Of a stretch of 64,000 bases of DNA, positions 1 to 10,198 are shown piece by piece. This stretch comes from Leifsonia sp. Root1293 (GTDB lineage Bacteria; Actinomycetota; Actinomycetes; Actinomycetales; Microbacteriaceae). The first letter of the stretch is position 1; each line of letters opens with the position of its first letter. The stretch covers positions 258,361 through 322,360 of the forward strand of contig NZ_LMEH01000001.1 in the NCBI RefSeq assembly GCF_001425325.1, in the 5' to 3' direction. The translations under genes and the position numbers were made by a program. The notes under the pieces were generated by a model. The model was not told the DNA's origin, did not search any database, and saw only the letters and a program-made list of their open reading frames with translations.

Positions 1-218
1 ACGCGGTGGCCACCGTCACCTCGGCGACGGTGCTCAGCGACGCACAGGTCGCCCGGCTCGCCGCCGGCCTGTCGGCCAAGTACGGCCGGGACCTGCGCAT
101 CAACCAGGTCGTCGACCCGAGTGTCATCGGAGGCCTGCGCGTGCAGGTCGGCGACGACATCATCGACGGCAGCGTCGCGAAGCGTCTCGACGACGTGCGA
201 CTCCAGCTTGCCGGCTAG
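1..218 (+). CDS. atpH: ATP synthase F1 subunit delta, C-terminal part
   Basis: This is the 3' end of atpH; the window cuts off everything before base 1, and the reading frame starts at base 3. About 71 residues remain. They match the C-terminal domain of subunit delta/OSCP, with the pattern [19 protein letters not shown] followed by a glycine-rich turn and [15 protein letters not shown], which is the region that contacts the F0 b-subunit stalk. The gene stops 98 bases before atpA, with which it shares the usual bacterial atp operon order (delta, alpha, gamma, beta, epsilon). An internal GTG at base 6 is only a valine codon, not a start. Confidence 0.93.
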   Translation, partial: AVATVTSATVLSDAQVARLAAGLSAKYGRDLRINQVVDPSVIGGLRVQVGDDIIDGSVAKRLDDVRLQLAG

Positions 219-316
219 CCCTCGGGCCCGCCGGAGGACAACAGAACAACGACGCTCTCCTTTCAGAACGTCGAACAGTCAAGAACCTGTACGCCTCGTG
301 CAGAAAAGGGAAGATC

Positions 317-1954
317 ATGGCAGAACTCACCATCAGCCCCGATGAGATCCGTGACGCGCTCAAGGACTTCGTCAAGGCATACGAGCCCGGCGCTGCTGCA
401 GCGACCGAGGTCGGCCACGTGACGGATGCCGCCGACGGCATCGCACACGTCGAGGGCCTCCCGAGCGTCATGGCCAACGAGCTCATCCGCTTCGCGGACG
501 GCACGCTGGGCCTCGCGCTCAACCTCGACGAAGACGAGATCGGCGTCGTCGTGCTCGGCGAGTTCTCCGGCATCGAGGAGGGCATGGAGGTCACCCGCAC
601 GGGCGAGGTCCTCTCGGCCCCCGTCGGCGACAACTTCCTGGGTCGCGTCGTCGATCCTCTCGGCAACCCCATCGACGGTCTCGGCGACATCGAGGCCGAG
701 GGCCGTCGCGCGCTCGAGCTCCAGGCGCCCGGCGTCATGCAGCGCAAGAGCGTTCACGAGCCGCTGCAGACCGGAATCAAGGCGATCGACGCCATGATCC
801 CCGTCGGGCGCGGCCAGCGTCAGCTGATCATCGGCGACCGCCAGACCGGCAAGACGGCCATCGCGATCGACACGATCATCAACCAGAAGGCCAACTGGGA
901 GTCCGGCGACGTCAACAAGCAGGTGCGCTGCATCTACGTCGCGATCGGCCAGAAGGGCTCGACCATCGCCTCGGTGAAGGGCGCCCTCGAGGACGCCGGA
1001 GCGATGGAGTACACCACGATCGTGGCGGCTCCCGCATCCGACCCCGCAGGCTTCAAGTACCTCGCCCCGTACACGGGCTCGGCAATCGGCCAGCACTGGA
1101 TGTACGGCGGCAAGCACGTCCTCATCATCTTCGACGACCTGTCGAAGCAGGCAGAGGCCTACCGCGCCGTGTCCCTCCTCCTCCGTCGTCCGCCGGGACG
1201 CGAGGCATACCCGGGTGACGTCTTCTACCTGCACTCGCGTCTGCTCGAGCGTTGCGCCAAGCTCTCCGACGAGCTGGGCGCCGGCTCGATGACCGGCCTG
1301 CCGATCATCGAGACCAAGGCCAACGACGTCTCGGCCTACATCCCGACCAACGTGATCTCGATCACCGACGGCCAGATCTTCCTGCAGTCCGACCTCTTCA
1401 ACGCCAACCAGCGTCCCGCTGTCGACGTCGGAATCTCGGTCTCGCGAGTCGGTGGTGACGCCCAGGTCAAGTCCATCAAGAAGGTCTCCGGAACGCTCAA
1501 GCTCGAGCTCGCCCAGTACCGCTCGCTCGAGGCGTTCGCGATGTTCGCATCCGACCTCGACGCGACGAGCCGCCGCCAGCTCGCGCGAGGCGCCCGCCTC
1601 ACCGAGCTGCTCAAGCAGCCGCAGTACTCGCCGTACCCCGTCGAGGACCAGGTCGTGTCGATCTGGGCCGGAACGAACGGCAAGCTCGACGAGGTTCCGG
1701 TCGAGGACATCCTGCGCTTCGAGCGCGAGCTGCTCGACTACCTCGGTCGCAACACCGAGGTGCTGTCCACGCTCCGCGAGACCAACGTGCTCTCGGACGA
1801 CACCACTGCGGCTCTCGAGTCCGCGGTCGACGCCTTCAAGCTCGAGTTCCAGACCGGTGAGGGCAAGCCCCTCGCCTCGGTCGGCAGCGAGAAGTTCGAG
1901 GCCGTCGCCGAGGAAGACGTCAACCAGGAGAAGATCGTGAAGGCCAAGCGGTAA
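317..1954 (+). CDS. atpA: ATP synthase F1 subunit alpha
   Basis: The protein (545 residues) is the non-catalytic nucleotide-binding subunit of the F1 hexamer, acting on the cytoplasmic face of the membrane. The Walker A loop GDRQTGKT lies at about residues 173-180, and the region [20 protein letters not shown] is typical of alpha. The N-terminal helix that binds subunit delta is present (residues 1-25). The ATG is preceded by a purine-rich GAAAAGGGAAG. Length is slightly above the E. coli protein (513) because of an acidic C-terminal extension, common in actinobacteria. It sits between atpH and atpG in a single co-directional run. Confidence 0.98.
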   Translation: MAELTISPDEIRDALKDFVKAYEPGAAAATEVGHVTDAADGIAHVEGLPSVMANELIRFADGTLGLALNLDEDEIGVVVLGEFSGIEEGMEVTRTGEVLSAPVGDNFLGRVVDPLGNPIDGLGDIEAEGRRALELQAPGVMQRKSVHEPLQTGIKAIDAMIPVGRGQRQLIIGDRQTGKTAIAIDTIINQKANWESGDVNKQVRCIYVAIGQKGSTIASVKGALEDAGAMEYTTIVAAPASDPAGFKYLAPYTGSAIGQHWMYGGKHVLIIFDDLSKQAEAYRAVSLLLRRPPGREAYPGDVFYLHSRLLERCAKLSDELGAGSMTGLPIIETKANDVSAYIPTNVISITDGQIFLQSDLFNANQRPAVDVGISVSRVGGDAQVKSIKKVSGTLKLELAQYRSLEAFAMFASDLDATSRRQLARGARLTELLKQPQYSPYPVEDQVVSIWAGTNGKLDEVPVEDILRFERELLDYLGRNTEVLSTLRETNVLSDDTTAALESAVDAFKLEFQTGEGKPLASVGSEKFEAVAEEDVNQEKIVKAKR

Positions 1955-2004
1955 CGCTGGCCCCCGATCCGACCGACTGACGAACCCTAGAAACCAGGAG
2001 AGAC

Positions 2005-2901
2005 ATGGGAGCGCAACTTCGGGTCTACCGGCAGAAGATCAAGTCTGCCCAGACGACCAAGAAGATCACCCGTGCGATGGAGCTGATCAGCGCATCACGC
2101 ATCCAGAAGGCACAGGCGCGCGTCGCAGCATCGACGCCGTACTCGCGAGCGATCACGCGCGCGGTCTCCGCCGTGGCGACCCACTCGAACGTGGACCACG
2201 TGCTCACGACCGAGCCCGAGAAGATCGAGCGCGCAGCCGTCGTCATCTTCTCGAGCGACCGCGGCCTCGCCGGCGCGTTCAACTCGCAGGTGCTCCGCGA
2301 GGCCGAGCAGCTCTCCGAGCTGCTTCGCAGCCAGGGCAAGGAGGTCTCGTACTTCCTGATCGGCCGCAAGGCCGTCGGCTACTTCGCCTTCCGACGCCGC
2401 TCGTTCGAGCAGCAGTGGATCGGCGGGACGGACAGCCCCGAGGTCGAGGTGGCTCAGGAGATCGGCGAGGCGCTTCTCGAGGCGTTCCTGCGCGATGCCG
2501 AGGATGGTGGCGTCGACGAGATCCACGTCGTCTACAACCGCTTCGTGAGCATGATCAGCCAGGTCCCGCAGATCGTCCGGCTGCTCCCGCTCGAGGTCGT
2601 CGAGGGTGTCGAGGAGCCTGACGACGGTGTCGTCCTGCCCCTCTACGAGTTCGAGCCCGACGCTGCGACAGTGCTGGACTCCCTGCTCCCGGTGTACATC
2701 GAGAGCCGCATCTTCAACGCCATGCTGCAGTCCTCGGCCGCGAAGCACGCTGCGACGCAGAAGGCCATGAAGGCCGCGAGCGACAACGCCGATTCCCTCA
2801 TCCGCGACTACACGCGTCTCGCCAACGAGGCCCGTCAGTCCGAGATCACCCAGCAGATCGCCGAAATCGTGGGTGGAGCCGACGCGCTCTCCTCGAAGTA
2901 A
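2005..2901 (+). CDS. atpG: ATP synthase F1 subunit gamma
   Basis: This 298-residue protein is the central rotor shaft of F1. The N-terminal coiled-coil half begins [20 protein letters not shown] and continues [13 protein letters not shown], and the C-terminal helix contains [13 protein letters not shown] and ends with the conserved arginine/glutamate-rich segment before GADAL. The middle contains the Rossmann-like domain with the [11 protein letters not shown] motif at about residues 79-89. A good AGGAGA ribosome site stands just before the ATG. It lies 50 bases after atpA and 48 bases before atpD. Confidence 0.98.
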   Translation: MGAQLRVYRQKIKSAQTTKKITRAMELISASRIQKAQARVAASTPYSRAITRAVSAVATHSNVDHVLTTEPEKIERAAVVIFSSDRGLAGAFNSQVLREAEQLSELLRSQGKEVSYFLIGRKAVGYFAFRRRSFEQQWIGGTDSPEVEVAQEIGEALLEAFLRDAEDGGVDEIHVVYNRFVSMISQVPQIVRLLPLEVVEGVEEPDDGVVLPLYEFEPDAATVLDSLLPVYIESRIFNAMLQSSAAKHAATQKAMKAASDNADSLIRDYTRLANEARQSEITQQIAEIVGGADALSSK

Positions 2902-4413
<1,512 letters not shown>

Positions 4414-4415
4414 CC

Positions 4416-4676
4416 ATGGCTGTCCTCAACGTCAGTCTCGTCTCGGCGGACCAGGAAGTCTGGTCCGGCGAGGCGAGCATGGTGGTCGCGAAGACCGTCG
4501 AGGGCGAGATCGGCATCCTGCCCGGCCACGAGCCCCTGCTCGCGATCCTCGCCCACGGCGAGGTGCGCCTGACGCTGGCCGGAGGCGAGAAGCTCGTCGC
4601 CGACGCGTCCGACGGGTTCCTCTCGGTCGAGGGCAACGCCGTGCAGGTCGTCGCCCGACGCGCTGCGCTCGTCTAG
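4416..4676 (+). CDS. atpC: ATP synthase F1 subunit epsilon, short form
   Basis: The start chosen is ATG 4416, two bases after the atpD stop; an in-frame upstream start at 4383 would run through the end of atpD and adds no conserved sequence. The protein is 86 residues and matches only the N-terminal beta-sandwich of epsilon (LVSADQEVWSGEA, then GEIGILPGHEPLLAIL, then the GEVRLTLAGGEK strand pair). The C-terminal helical hairpin, which in E. coli (139 residues) and other bacteria can insert into F1 and inhibit ATP hydrolysis, is missing: the reading frame ends cleanly with a TAG. The protein should still join gamma to the c-ring. Confidence 0.95.
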   Translation: MAVLNVSLVSADQEVWSGEASMVVAKTVEGEIGILPGHEPLLAILAHGEVRLTLAGGEKLVADASDGFLSVEGNAVQVVARRAALV

Positions 4677-4695
4677 GCCGCAGAACGTCGGAGAT

Positions 4696-5259
4696 GTGAC
4701 TGTGTCAGACCGCCAGTTCGGCGACCTCAGCGTGGCCCAGCTGGTCGTCATGGCCGGCCTTCCGGGCTCCGGGAAGTCGACCATCGCCGAGATCATCGGT
4801 GCGCGCATCGGCGCGACCGTCGTCTCCGTCGATCCGATCGAGTCCGCCATCCTGTCAGCGGGCATCGACGCCGATCAGCCGACCGGCCTGGCGGCCTACC
4901 TGGTCGCCGAGGCCATCGCCGAGTCCGTGCTCGTCGCGGGGCGCAGCGTGATCATCGACGCCGTCAACGCGGTCGAGCCGGCGCGGATGCAGTGGCGTGA
5001 CCTCGCTGCCCGCACCGAGGCCGTGCTGCGCGTCATCGAGGTCGTGTGCTCCGACGAGGAACTGCACAGGGAACGCCTCGCCAAGAGGGTGCGCAACCTC
5101 CCGCATGTGGAAGAACTCACCTGGCGCGCCGTCGAGCAGAGTGTCGAGGGCTACGAGGCGTGGACCGGGCACAGCGCCGCCATGCCGCGGGTGACCGTCG
5201 ACAGCGTGCAGTCGCTCGGCTCGAACGTCGACGCTGCCGTGGCGTTCATCACCGGCTGA
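4696..5259 (+). CDS. AAA/P-loop kinase-like protein
   Basis: The 187-residue protein begins with a P-loop, MAGLPGSGKST, at about residues 19-29, followed by a strand ending in an Asp (VVSVDPIE), the layout of small-molecule kinases of the gluconate/shikimate/zeta-toxin type found in Pfam AAA_33. The later segment SDEELHRERLAKRVRNLP resembles the lid arginines of such kinases. The substrate cannot be told. Two GTG codons (4696 and 4702) are both possible starts, with the 4696 form used here. It follows atpC by 19 bases and precedes yaaA by five, so it is probably carried on a transcript with yaaA; a link to ATP synthase is not implied. Confidence 0.8.
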   Translation: MTVSDRQFGDLSVAQLVVMAGLPGSGKSTIAEIIGARIGATVVSVDPIESAILSAGIDADQPTGLAAYLVAEAIAESVLVAGRSVIIDAVNAVEPARMQWRDLAARTEAVLRVIEVVCSDEELHRERLAKRVRNLPHVEELTWRAVEQSVEGYEAWTGHSAAMPRVTVDSVQSLGSNVDAAVAFITG

Positions 5260-5264
5260 CTCGG

Positions 5265-6014
5265 GTGCTGATCCTCCTTCCGCCGTCGGAGACCAAGCGC
5301 GACGGAGGCGCCGGCGCGCGTCTGGACGTCGCGTCACTCGCGTTCCCCAGGCTCGCGCCGCAGCGGCGCTCCCTCATCCGCGCGCTGCGCTCACTCGCCA
5401 GAGACACCGAGGCGAGCGTCACGGCCCTCAAACTCGGTCGCACCCAGCTGGGGGAGGTGGCCCGCAACCGTGCCATCACGACCTCGGCCACGATGCCCGT
5501 CATCGATCGCTACACGGGGGTCGTCTTCGACGCGCTCGACGCCCGGAGCCTGACCGAGTCGGAGCGGGCCTTCGCCCATGCGCACCTCGTGGTGCACTCC
5601 GCGCTCCTCGGCCCCGTCGCCGCTCTCGACGGCGTTCCGGCCTACAGGATGTCGCATGACTCGCGCCTGCCGGAGCTCTCGCTCAAGAAGCACTGGGGCG
5701 ATGCCATCGCGCGGCAGCTGAGGCCTGTCAGCGGTCTGATCCTCGACCTGAGGAGCGAGGGCTACGCCGCCCTCGGCCCGGCGCCCGAGCGCGCCGAGTC
5801 CGTGTACCTGCGGGTGCTTACCGAGGGGGATGACGGTCGGCGACGGGCCCTCAACCACTTCAACAAGCACGCCAAGGGCGCGTTCACCCGGGCCGTCCTC
5901 CAGGCGGGAATCGATTTCTCGAGCGTGGATGAACTGAGGGAGTGGGCCGCGAGCGCCGGCTGGACGCTCGATCGCCTCGACGGAAGACCCCGCGAGATCG
6001 CCCTCGTGGTCTAG
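5265..6014 (+). CDS. yaaA: YaaA family peroxide-stress protein
   Basis: From GTG 5265 the product is 249 residues, close to the 258 of E. coli YaaA. Family hallmarks seen are the N-terminal LLPPSETK, the RYTGVVFDALD-type region (here YTGVVFDALDARSL), the segment LILDLRSEGYAAL, and the C-terminal HFNKHAKGAFTRAVL. In E. coli YaaA lowers free iron and limits oxidative DNA damage; the same role here is inferred from homology. The longer open frame starting at 5046 overlaps the kinase-like gene in another frame and has no family similarity, so it was rejected. The stop TAG overlaps the stop of the convergent tag gene. Confidence 0.9.
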   Translation: MLILLPPSETKRDGGAGARLDVASLAFPRLAPQRRSLIRALRSLARDTEASVTALKLGRTQLGEVARNRAITTSATMPVIDRYTGVVFDALDARSLTESERAFAHAHLVVHSALLGPVAALDGVPAYRMSHDSRLPELSLKKHWGDAIARQLRPVSGLILDLRSEGYAALGPAPERAESVYLRVLTEGDDGRRRALNHFNKHAKGAFTRAVLQAGIDFSSVDELREWAASAGWTLDRLDGRPREIALVV

Positions 6015-6619
6015 TCGTCGGCCCGGAAGCATCCGGCGATGTGATCGTCGACCATGCCCGTCGACTGCATCAGCGCGTACATCGTCGTCGGTCCGACGAA
6101 CCTGTAGCCCCGCTTGCGCAACTCCTTGCTCAGGGCCGTGGACTCCGCTGTGACGGCAGGCACGTCGCTCCATGAGCGCGGGCGCTGACATCCGGCGGCA
6201 TCCGGAGCGAATCCCCACATCAGTTCCGAGAGGCTCTCGCCGAGCTCGAGGGTGGCACGGGCATTGCCGATGGTGGCCTCGATCTTGCCGCGGTGGCGGA
6301 TGATGCCGGCATCCTGCAGCAGACGTTCGACATCGGGCTCGCCCATCGCGGCGACCTTCTCGGCGTCGAAGTCGAAGAACGCCGCCCGGAACGCCGGGCG
6401 CTTGCGGAGGATGGTGATCCACGAGAGCCCGGCCTGGAAGCCCTCGAGGCAGAGCTTCTCGAAGAGGCGTCGCTCGTCGTGGAGGGGCACTCCCCATTCC
6501 TCATCGTGGTAGCGGCGGTACTCGGCGTCGTTGGCGCCCCAGGAGCAGCGCGCCAGGCCGTCGTCGCCGACGACGACCGTCGGCGGAACGACGGGAACGG
6601 GTGAGGCGCCGAAGCTCAC
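6011..6619 (-). CDS. tag: DNA-3-methyladenine glycosylase I
   Basis: From the GTG at 6619 the product is 202 residues. It has the Tag family signature: CSWG near the start, then YHDEEWGVPLHDERRLFEKL, then LEGFQAGLSWITILRKR, and the C-terminal zinc site VDDHIAGCF. Tag removes 3-methyladenine from alkylated DNA, starting base-excision repair. The start codon overlaps the ogt stop by four bases (GTGA), so the two alkylation-repair genes form an operon and are coupled. The final codon TAG reads as CTAG on both strands and is shared with the stop of yaaA. Confidence 0.95.
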   Translation of the reverse strand: MSFGASPVPVVPPTVVVGDDGLARCSWGANDAEYRRYHDEEWGVPLHDERRLFEKLCLEGFQAGLSWITILRKRPAFRAAFFDFDAEKVAAMGEPDVERLLQDAGIIRHRGKIEATIGNARATLELGESLSELMWGFAPDAAGCQRPRSWSDVPAVTAESTALSKELRKRGYRFVGPTTMYALMQSTGMVDDHIAGCFRADD

Positions 6620-7194
6620 GAGGCCACCGGCGTCGACTCGGCGGCATCGACGAGGGGCGTTGGCTCGGTTCCGGGCAGCGGGGCCGGCGCCCCGGCGACC
6701 TCGGTGTGGCCGATGCTCTCGTGGTCGAGCAGCCACACCTTGGTCGGGATCCCCTCGCCGGCGCTGAAGCCCGTGATGCGGCCGGTGCTGGAGAGCACCC
6801 GATGGCAGCCCACGATGATGGGCACGGGGTTCGCCCCGACCGCGCCGCCGATGGCACGACCCGACCCCGGGCGCCCGATGGCGGCTCCGATCTCGCCGTA
6901 GGAGGTGAACTGGCCGAAGTCGAGCTGCTGGAGCTCCGCCCACACCGCCCGCTGGAACTCCGTTCCGGCCAGCCGCACGGGAAGATCGAACTTGGTGCGT
7001 TCCCCGGCGAAGTACTCGCCGAGCTGGCGGACGGCCTCGGAGAGCACGGCGGTGGACGCAGCCTCCTCGTGGTCGTGCGGCAGCCGACCGTCGCGTTCGA
7101 TGGAGAGCGAGGTGATCTGCTCGCCGTCGCTCGTGATCTCGATGCGGCCGATCGGGCTCTCGACGCGCTCGATGTAGAGGGTGTCTGTGGTCAT
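6616..7194 (-). CDS. ogt: Methylated-DNA--[protein]-cysteine S-methyltransferase
   Basis: The 192-residue protein has the N-terminal domain and the C-terminal winged-helix domain of O6-alkylguanine DNA alkyltransferases. The helix before the active site (GEIGAAIGRPGSGRAIGGAV) and the region NPVPIIV-GCHRV-LSSTGRITGFSAG are clear. The acceptor cysteine is present, but the proline of the usual PCHRV is a glycine here. The enzyme transfers alkyl groups from O6-alkylguanine to itself. The gene is first in an operon with tag. A TAGATT box six bases before the ATG suggests a leaderless transcript. Confidence 0.92.
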   Translation of the reverse strand: MTTDTLYIERVESPIGRIEITSDGEQITSLSIERDGRLPHDHEEAASTAVLSEAVRQLGEYFAGERTKFDLPVRLAGTEFQRAVWAELQQLDFGQFTSYGEIGAAIGRPGSGRAIGGAVGANPVPIIVGCHRVLSSTGRITGFSAGEGIPTKVWLLDHESIGHTEVAGAPAPLPGTEPTPLVDAAESTPVAS

Positions 7195-7200
7195 GAGACG

Positions 7201-7206
7201 AATCTA
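7201..7206 (-). promoter_or_regulatory. -10 box of leaderless ogt-tag transcript
   Basis: On the minus strand TAGATT lies exactly six bases upstream of the ogt ATG (7194), so transcription would begin at or next to the A of the start codon. No Shine-Dalgarno sequence stands in front of this ATG. Inferred from spacing only. Confidence 0.5.
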
Positions 7207-7339
7207 CCTGCGGCACAGCGACCCCTCTCGCGGGAAACGGACACGGTGGGGATGGCGATCGAGCACGTCCTGCCTGGGGAGGAGCACGGTCCGTCGTCAT
7301 CGGCCGCGGGGCCCTCGGCCGATGGTCGGATCGGGTCCG

Positions 7340-7345
7340 TAGGAT
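7340..7345 (+). promoter_or_regulatory. -10 box of leaderless MBL-fold gene
   Basis: TAGGAT is followed by six bases and the ATG at 7352, the spacing expected when transcription starts at the start codon. No ribosome site is seen. Confidence 0.5.
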
Positions 7346-7351
7346 CGGACC

Positions 7352-8179
7352 ATGCCCTCATGGAACGAGATCGCCGACGGCCTGCTCGTCGCCCGCTACG
7401 AGCCGCTCGACATCTCCGTCACCGTCGTGCGCGGCACCGACGGTCTGCTGCTGGTCGACACCCGCTGCAACCCACGCGAGGCGGCCGAGATCGCGGCCGA
7501 CGTCGCCGCGCTCGGCATCGGCGCTATCCGCTGGGTCGTCGACACCCACGCGCACTACGACCACAGTTTCGGGAACCAGGTGTTCGCGGGCACCGCGACG
7601 ATCATCGGGCACCAGGGGATCCCCGCGCACTTCGCCGAGTTCGAGGCGCCGCGACTGGCTGCGTGGACGGCGGACCCCGCAGCTTCGCCCCAGTACGACT
7701 GGACCGGCGTCGAGCTCACACCGCCGCACGTCCTCGTCGCCGACGAGCACCTGCTCGATCTGGGCGGACGCCCGGTGCGCGTCATCGCCCTGGGACCCGG
7801 CCACACGGACACCGATGTCGTCGTGCACGTTCCGGATGCCTCCACCTGGATCGTCGGGGACGTCGTCGAGGAGTCCGGGCCGCCGATGTACGGGTCAGGG
7901 TCGTTCCCGCTGGGCTGGCCGCTTGTTATCGCCGATCTGGCCGAGCGCATGGGGGAGGGTGACCTCGTCGTTCCCGGCCACGGCGCCGTCGTCGACCGGG
8001 CCTTCGTGCACGATCAGGCGCACAGGCTGCAGACGGTGGCCGACGCCATCAGCGTCGGCTTCGCCCACCACGAGCCCGTGGAGTACGTCTCCGAGCGAGC
8101 TGCCGGTGCCTCGCGGATGCCGCTCGAGATGGTGGAGCCTGCGGTCATCCGCGGGTACACGCAGCTCGCCGCATCCTGA
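7352..8179 (+). CDS. MBL-fold metallo-hydrolase
   Basis: The 275-residue protein shows the zinc-binding motif of the metallo-beta-lactamase superfamily, THAHYDH, with His66, His68, Asp70 and His71, and the later metal ligands in LGPGHTDTDV and VPGHGAVVD. It belongs to the group of glyoxalase II-like or quinoprotein-relay MBL proteins, but the sequence alone does not give its substrate. It lies alone between the divergent ogt operon and the downstream aldo/keto reductase, which has its own promoter. Confidence 0.85.
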   Translation: MPSWNEIADGLLVARYEPLDISVTVVRGTDGLLLVDTRCNPREAAEIAADVAALGIGAIRWVVDTHAHYDHSFGNQVFAGTATIIGHQGIPAHFAEFEAPRLAAWTADPAASPQYDWTGVELTPPHVLVADEHLLDLGGRPVRVIALGPGHTDTDVVVHVPDASTWIVGDVVEESGPPMYGSGSFPLGWPLVIADLAERMGEGDLVVPGHGAVVDRAFVHDQAHRLQTVADAISVGFAHHEPVEYVSERAAGASRMPLEMVEPAVIRGYTQLAAS

Positions 8180-8223
8180 CGCCGCACGACGTCGACTCCG
8201 GACACCCGGCGATGGGCGCGGCC

Positions 8224-8229
8224 TAGGCT
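8224..8229 (+). promoter_or_regulatory. -10 box of leaderless aldo/keto reductase gene
   Basis: TAGGCT stands exactly six bases before the ATG at 8236. There is no Shine-Dalgarno sequence in the short gap. Confidence 0.5.
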
Positions 8230-8235
8230 GGATGC

Positions 8236-9219
8236 ATGGCCTCCATCGAACACCGCACCCTCGGGCCATCCGGCCTCGTCGTCTCGACCGTCGGCCTCGG
8301 CTGCAACAACTTCGGGCGGACCGGGACGGCGAGTGAGGACCAGGCTGGAACCAGCGCCGTCATCGACGCCGCCATCGACGCAGGCGTGACGCTCTTCGAC
8401 ACCGCCGACATCTACGGCGCCGAACGCGGGCTCAGCGAGACCCTCATGGGGAATGCGCTCCGCGGAGGCAAGCGCGAGAAGATCGTGCTCGCCACGAAGT
8501 TCGGCATGGACATGGGCGGCCTGAACGGCCCGGATTGGAACGCCCGCGGTTCCCGCCGCTACATCCGGCTCGCCGTCGAGGCGAGCCTGCGCCGTCTGCA
8601 GACCGACTGGATCGACCTGTACCAGCTGCACCAGCCCGACCGGAACACGCCCATCGAGGAGACGCTCGCCGCACTCGACGACCTCGTGACGGCCGGGAAG
8701 GTCCGCTACATCGGATCATCGAACCTCAGCGGCTGGCAGATCGCGGAAGCGGAGTTAACGGCACGGCTCGGTTCGCATCCGCGTTTCATCTCGAGCCAGA
8801 ACGAGTACAGCCTGCTCGAGAGGACGGCCGAGACCGAGGTGATCCCGGCCGTCGAGCACTTCGGGCTCGGCTTCCTGCCCTGGTTCCCGCTCTACAACGG
8901 TCTGCTGACGGGCAAGTTCACGCGCGCCGGCGGTCCGGAGGACAGCCGCATCATGCGCATCCGCAGGCACCTCGCCGATTCCGCGCCCTGGGGGACCATG
9001 GATCGATACCAGGAGTTCTGCACCGAGCGCGGCATCACGATGCTGGAGGCGACCTTCGGCTGGATGCTGGCGCAGCCGGCCCTCACGAGCGTGATCGCCG
9101 GCGCCACGCGGCCGGAGCAGATCATCCAGAACGCAGAGGCCGCCACGTCCTGGCAGCCGACGACCGATGATCTCGCGCAGATCTCGGCGCTGTTCGACCC
9201 GACGGCACTCGAGGCCTGA
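8236..9219 (+). CDS. Aldo/keto reductase
   Basis: The 327-residue protein is a TIM-barrel NADPH-dependent oxidoreductase of the aldo/keto reductase family. The catalytic tetrad is visible: Asp and Tyr in LFDTADIYG (residues about 54-62), Lys in VLATKFG, and His in LYQLHQPD. The C-terminal nucleotide-binding region SVIAGATRPEQIIQNAEA is typical of the AKR11/AKR12-like and Kv-beta-like groups. It should reduce aldehydes or ketones, but the physiological substrate cannot be told. The start is supported by the adjacent TAGGCT box. Confidence 0.92.
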   Translation: MASIEHRTLGPSGLVVSTVGLGCNNFGRTGTASEDQAGTSAVIDAAIDAGVTLFDTADIYGAERGLSETLMGNALRGGKREKIVLATKFGMDMGGLNGPDWNARGSRRYIRLAVEASLRRLQTDWIDLYQLHQPDRNTPIEETLAALDDLVTAGKVRYIGSSNLSGWQIAEAELTARLGSHPRFISSQNEYSLLERTAETEVIPAVEHFGLGFLPWFPLYNGLLTGKFTRAGGPEDSRIMRIRRHLADSAPWGTMDRYQEFCTERGITMLEATFGWMLAQPALTSVIAGATRPEQIIQNAEAATSWQPTTDDLAQISALFDPTALEA

Positions 9220-9336
9220 GCGGCGTCTCGGGCCCGGATCGGTGCGGTGCGGGGTGCCCAGCGCTCCCGGACCTCGGACGTGTGGTTGCATGGTGTCGTC
9301 GGATCAGCCGGCGTTCGAGATTCAGCCGGAGGATGC

Positions 9337-10104
9337 GTGCCCAGAAGGAACGACCAGCAGCAGGTCGAGGGATACACGGAGTGGAAGGGCTGGTCTGGAG
9401 GGTCGTTCGGTCGCGTCGGCCCAGCCGACATCGACTACTTCTCCCGCGAGATGCGGCGGCTGAGGCCGGCCACTCCGATCCGCGACGTGCTGGAGGTCGG
9501 CTTCGGGAACGGAGAGTTCCTGGGCTACTGCCGTTCGCGCGGCTGGAACGCCACCGGCGTCGAACTGCTCCCCGAACTGGTGGAGCATGCTCGCAGTGCC
9601 GGGTTCACCGCCCACCCCTCCGACGAGCTCGACACCCTCCCCGACGCGTCGTTCGACGTCGTGGCTGCCTTCGACGTGTTCGAGCACGTTCCGCCGGAGC
9701 ACTCCATCTCCTTCCTCGCCGACCTGCGCCGCAAGGTGCGTCCCGGCGGCACGGTGATCCTGCGCTATCCGAACGCGGACAGCTGGCTCGGCAACCCGTT
9801 CCAGAACGGCGATCCGACGCATGTGAACGCCATCGGCGCGCTCAAGATGGAGTACTACGCTGGTGAGGTCGGATTCAGCATCCGCTCCTTCCATGCTCCG
9901 ATCCGTCGCGGCTTCCACAGCTCGATGATCCACGGAGTGCACGCGATGACAGCCGGCGTCCTGGCGAGGGCGGCCGGAGCCGTCGCCAAGGCGATCTACT
10001 TCCCGGATCTGCGCGTGGTGCTCTCCAGTGGCAACGTGGTCTGCGTGCTCGATCCCGTCGAGAGCGCAGGGACCGCCGCGACCCCGGGTACCGTCGCTCC
10101 CTAG
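9337..10104 (+). CDS. Class I SAM-dependent methyltransferase
   Basis: The GTG at 9337 is preceded by GGAGGA with good spacing and gives 255 residues; upstream in-frame starts lack a ribosome site. Motif I of the SAM fold is VLEVGFGNGEFLGY, with the acidic residue ending the second strand in GVELLPELVEHA and motif IV in FDVVAAFDVFEHVP, as in the Methyltransf_11/23 families used on cell-surface sugars or small molecules. A C-terminal hydrophobic segment (GVLARAAGAVAKAIYF) may touch the membrane. The substrate is unknown. Confidence 0.85.
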   Translation: MPRRNDQQQVEGYTEWKGWSGGSFGRVGPADIDYFSREMRRLRPATPIRDVLEVGFGNGEFLGYCRSRGWNATGVELLPELVEHARSAGFTAHPSDELDTLPDASFDVVAAFDVFEHVPPEHSISFLADLRRKVRPGGTVILRYPNADSWLGNPFQNGDPTHVNAIGALKMEYYAGEVGFSIRSFHAPIRRGFHSSMIHGVHAMTAGVLARAAGAVAKAIYFPDLRVVLSSGNVVCVLDPVESAGTAATPGTVAP

Positions 10105-10198
10105 CCGGCGCTCCTTCCCACTCCCGGGAGCCGGCAGCGCTCTCCACAGCCCGCCGGCTGCCGAGTTCCCCCCACGCGCGTCCGACGATGCTGGGCGC

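Noticed and set aside
5046-5264. Longer yaaA with a start at 5046
   Set aside because: The added 73 residues lie in another frame of the kinase-like gene and have no similarity to YaaA.
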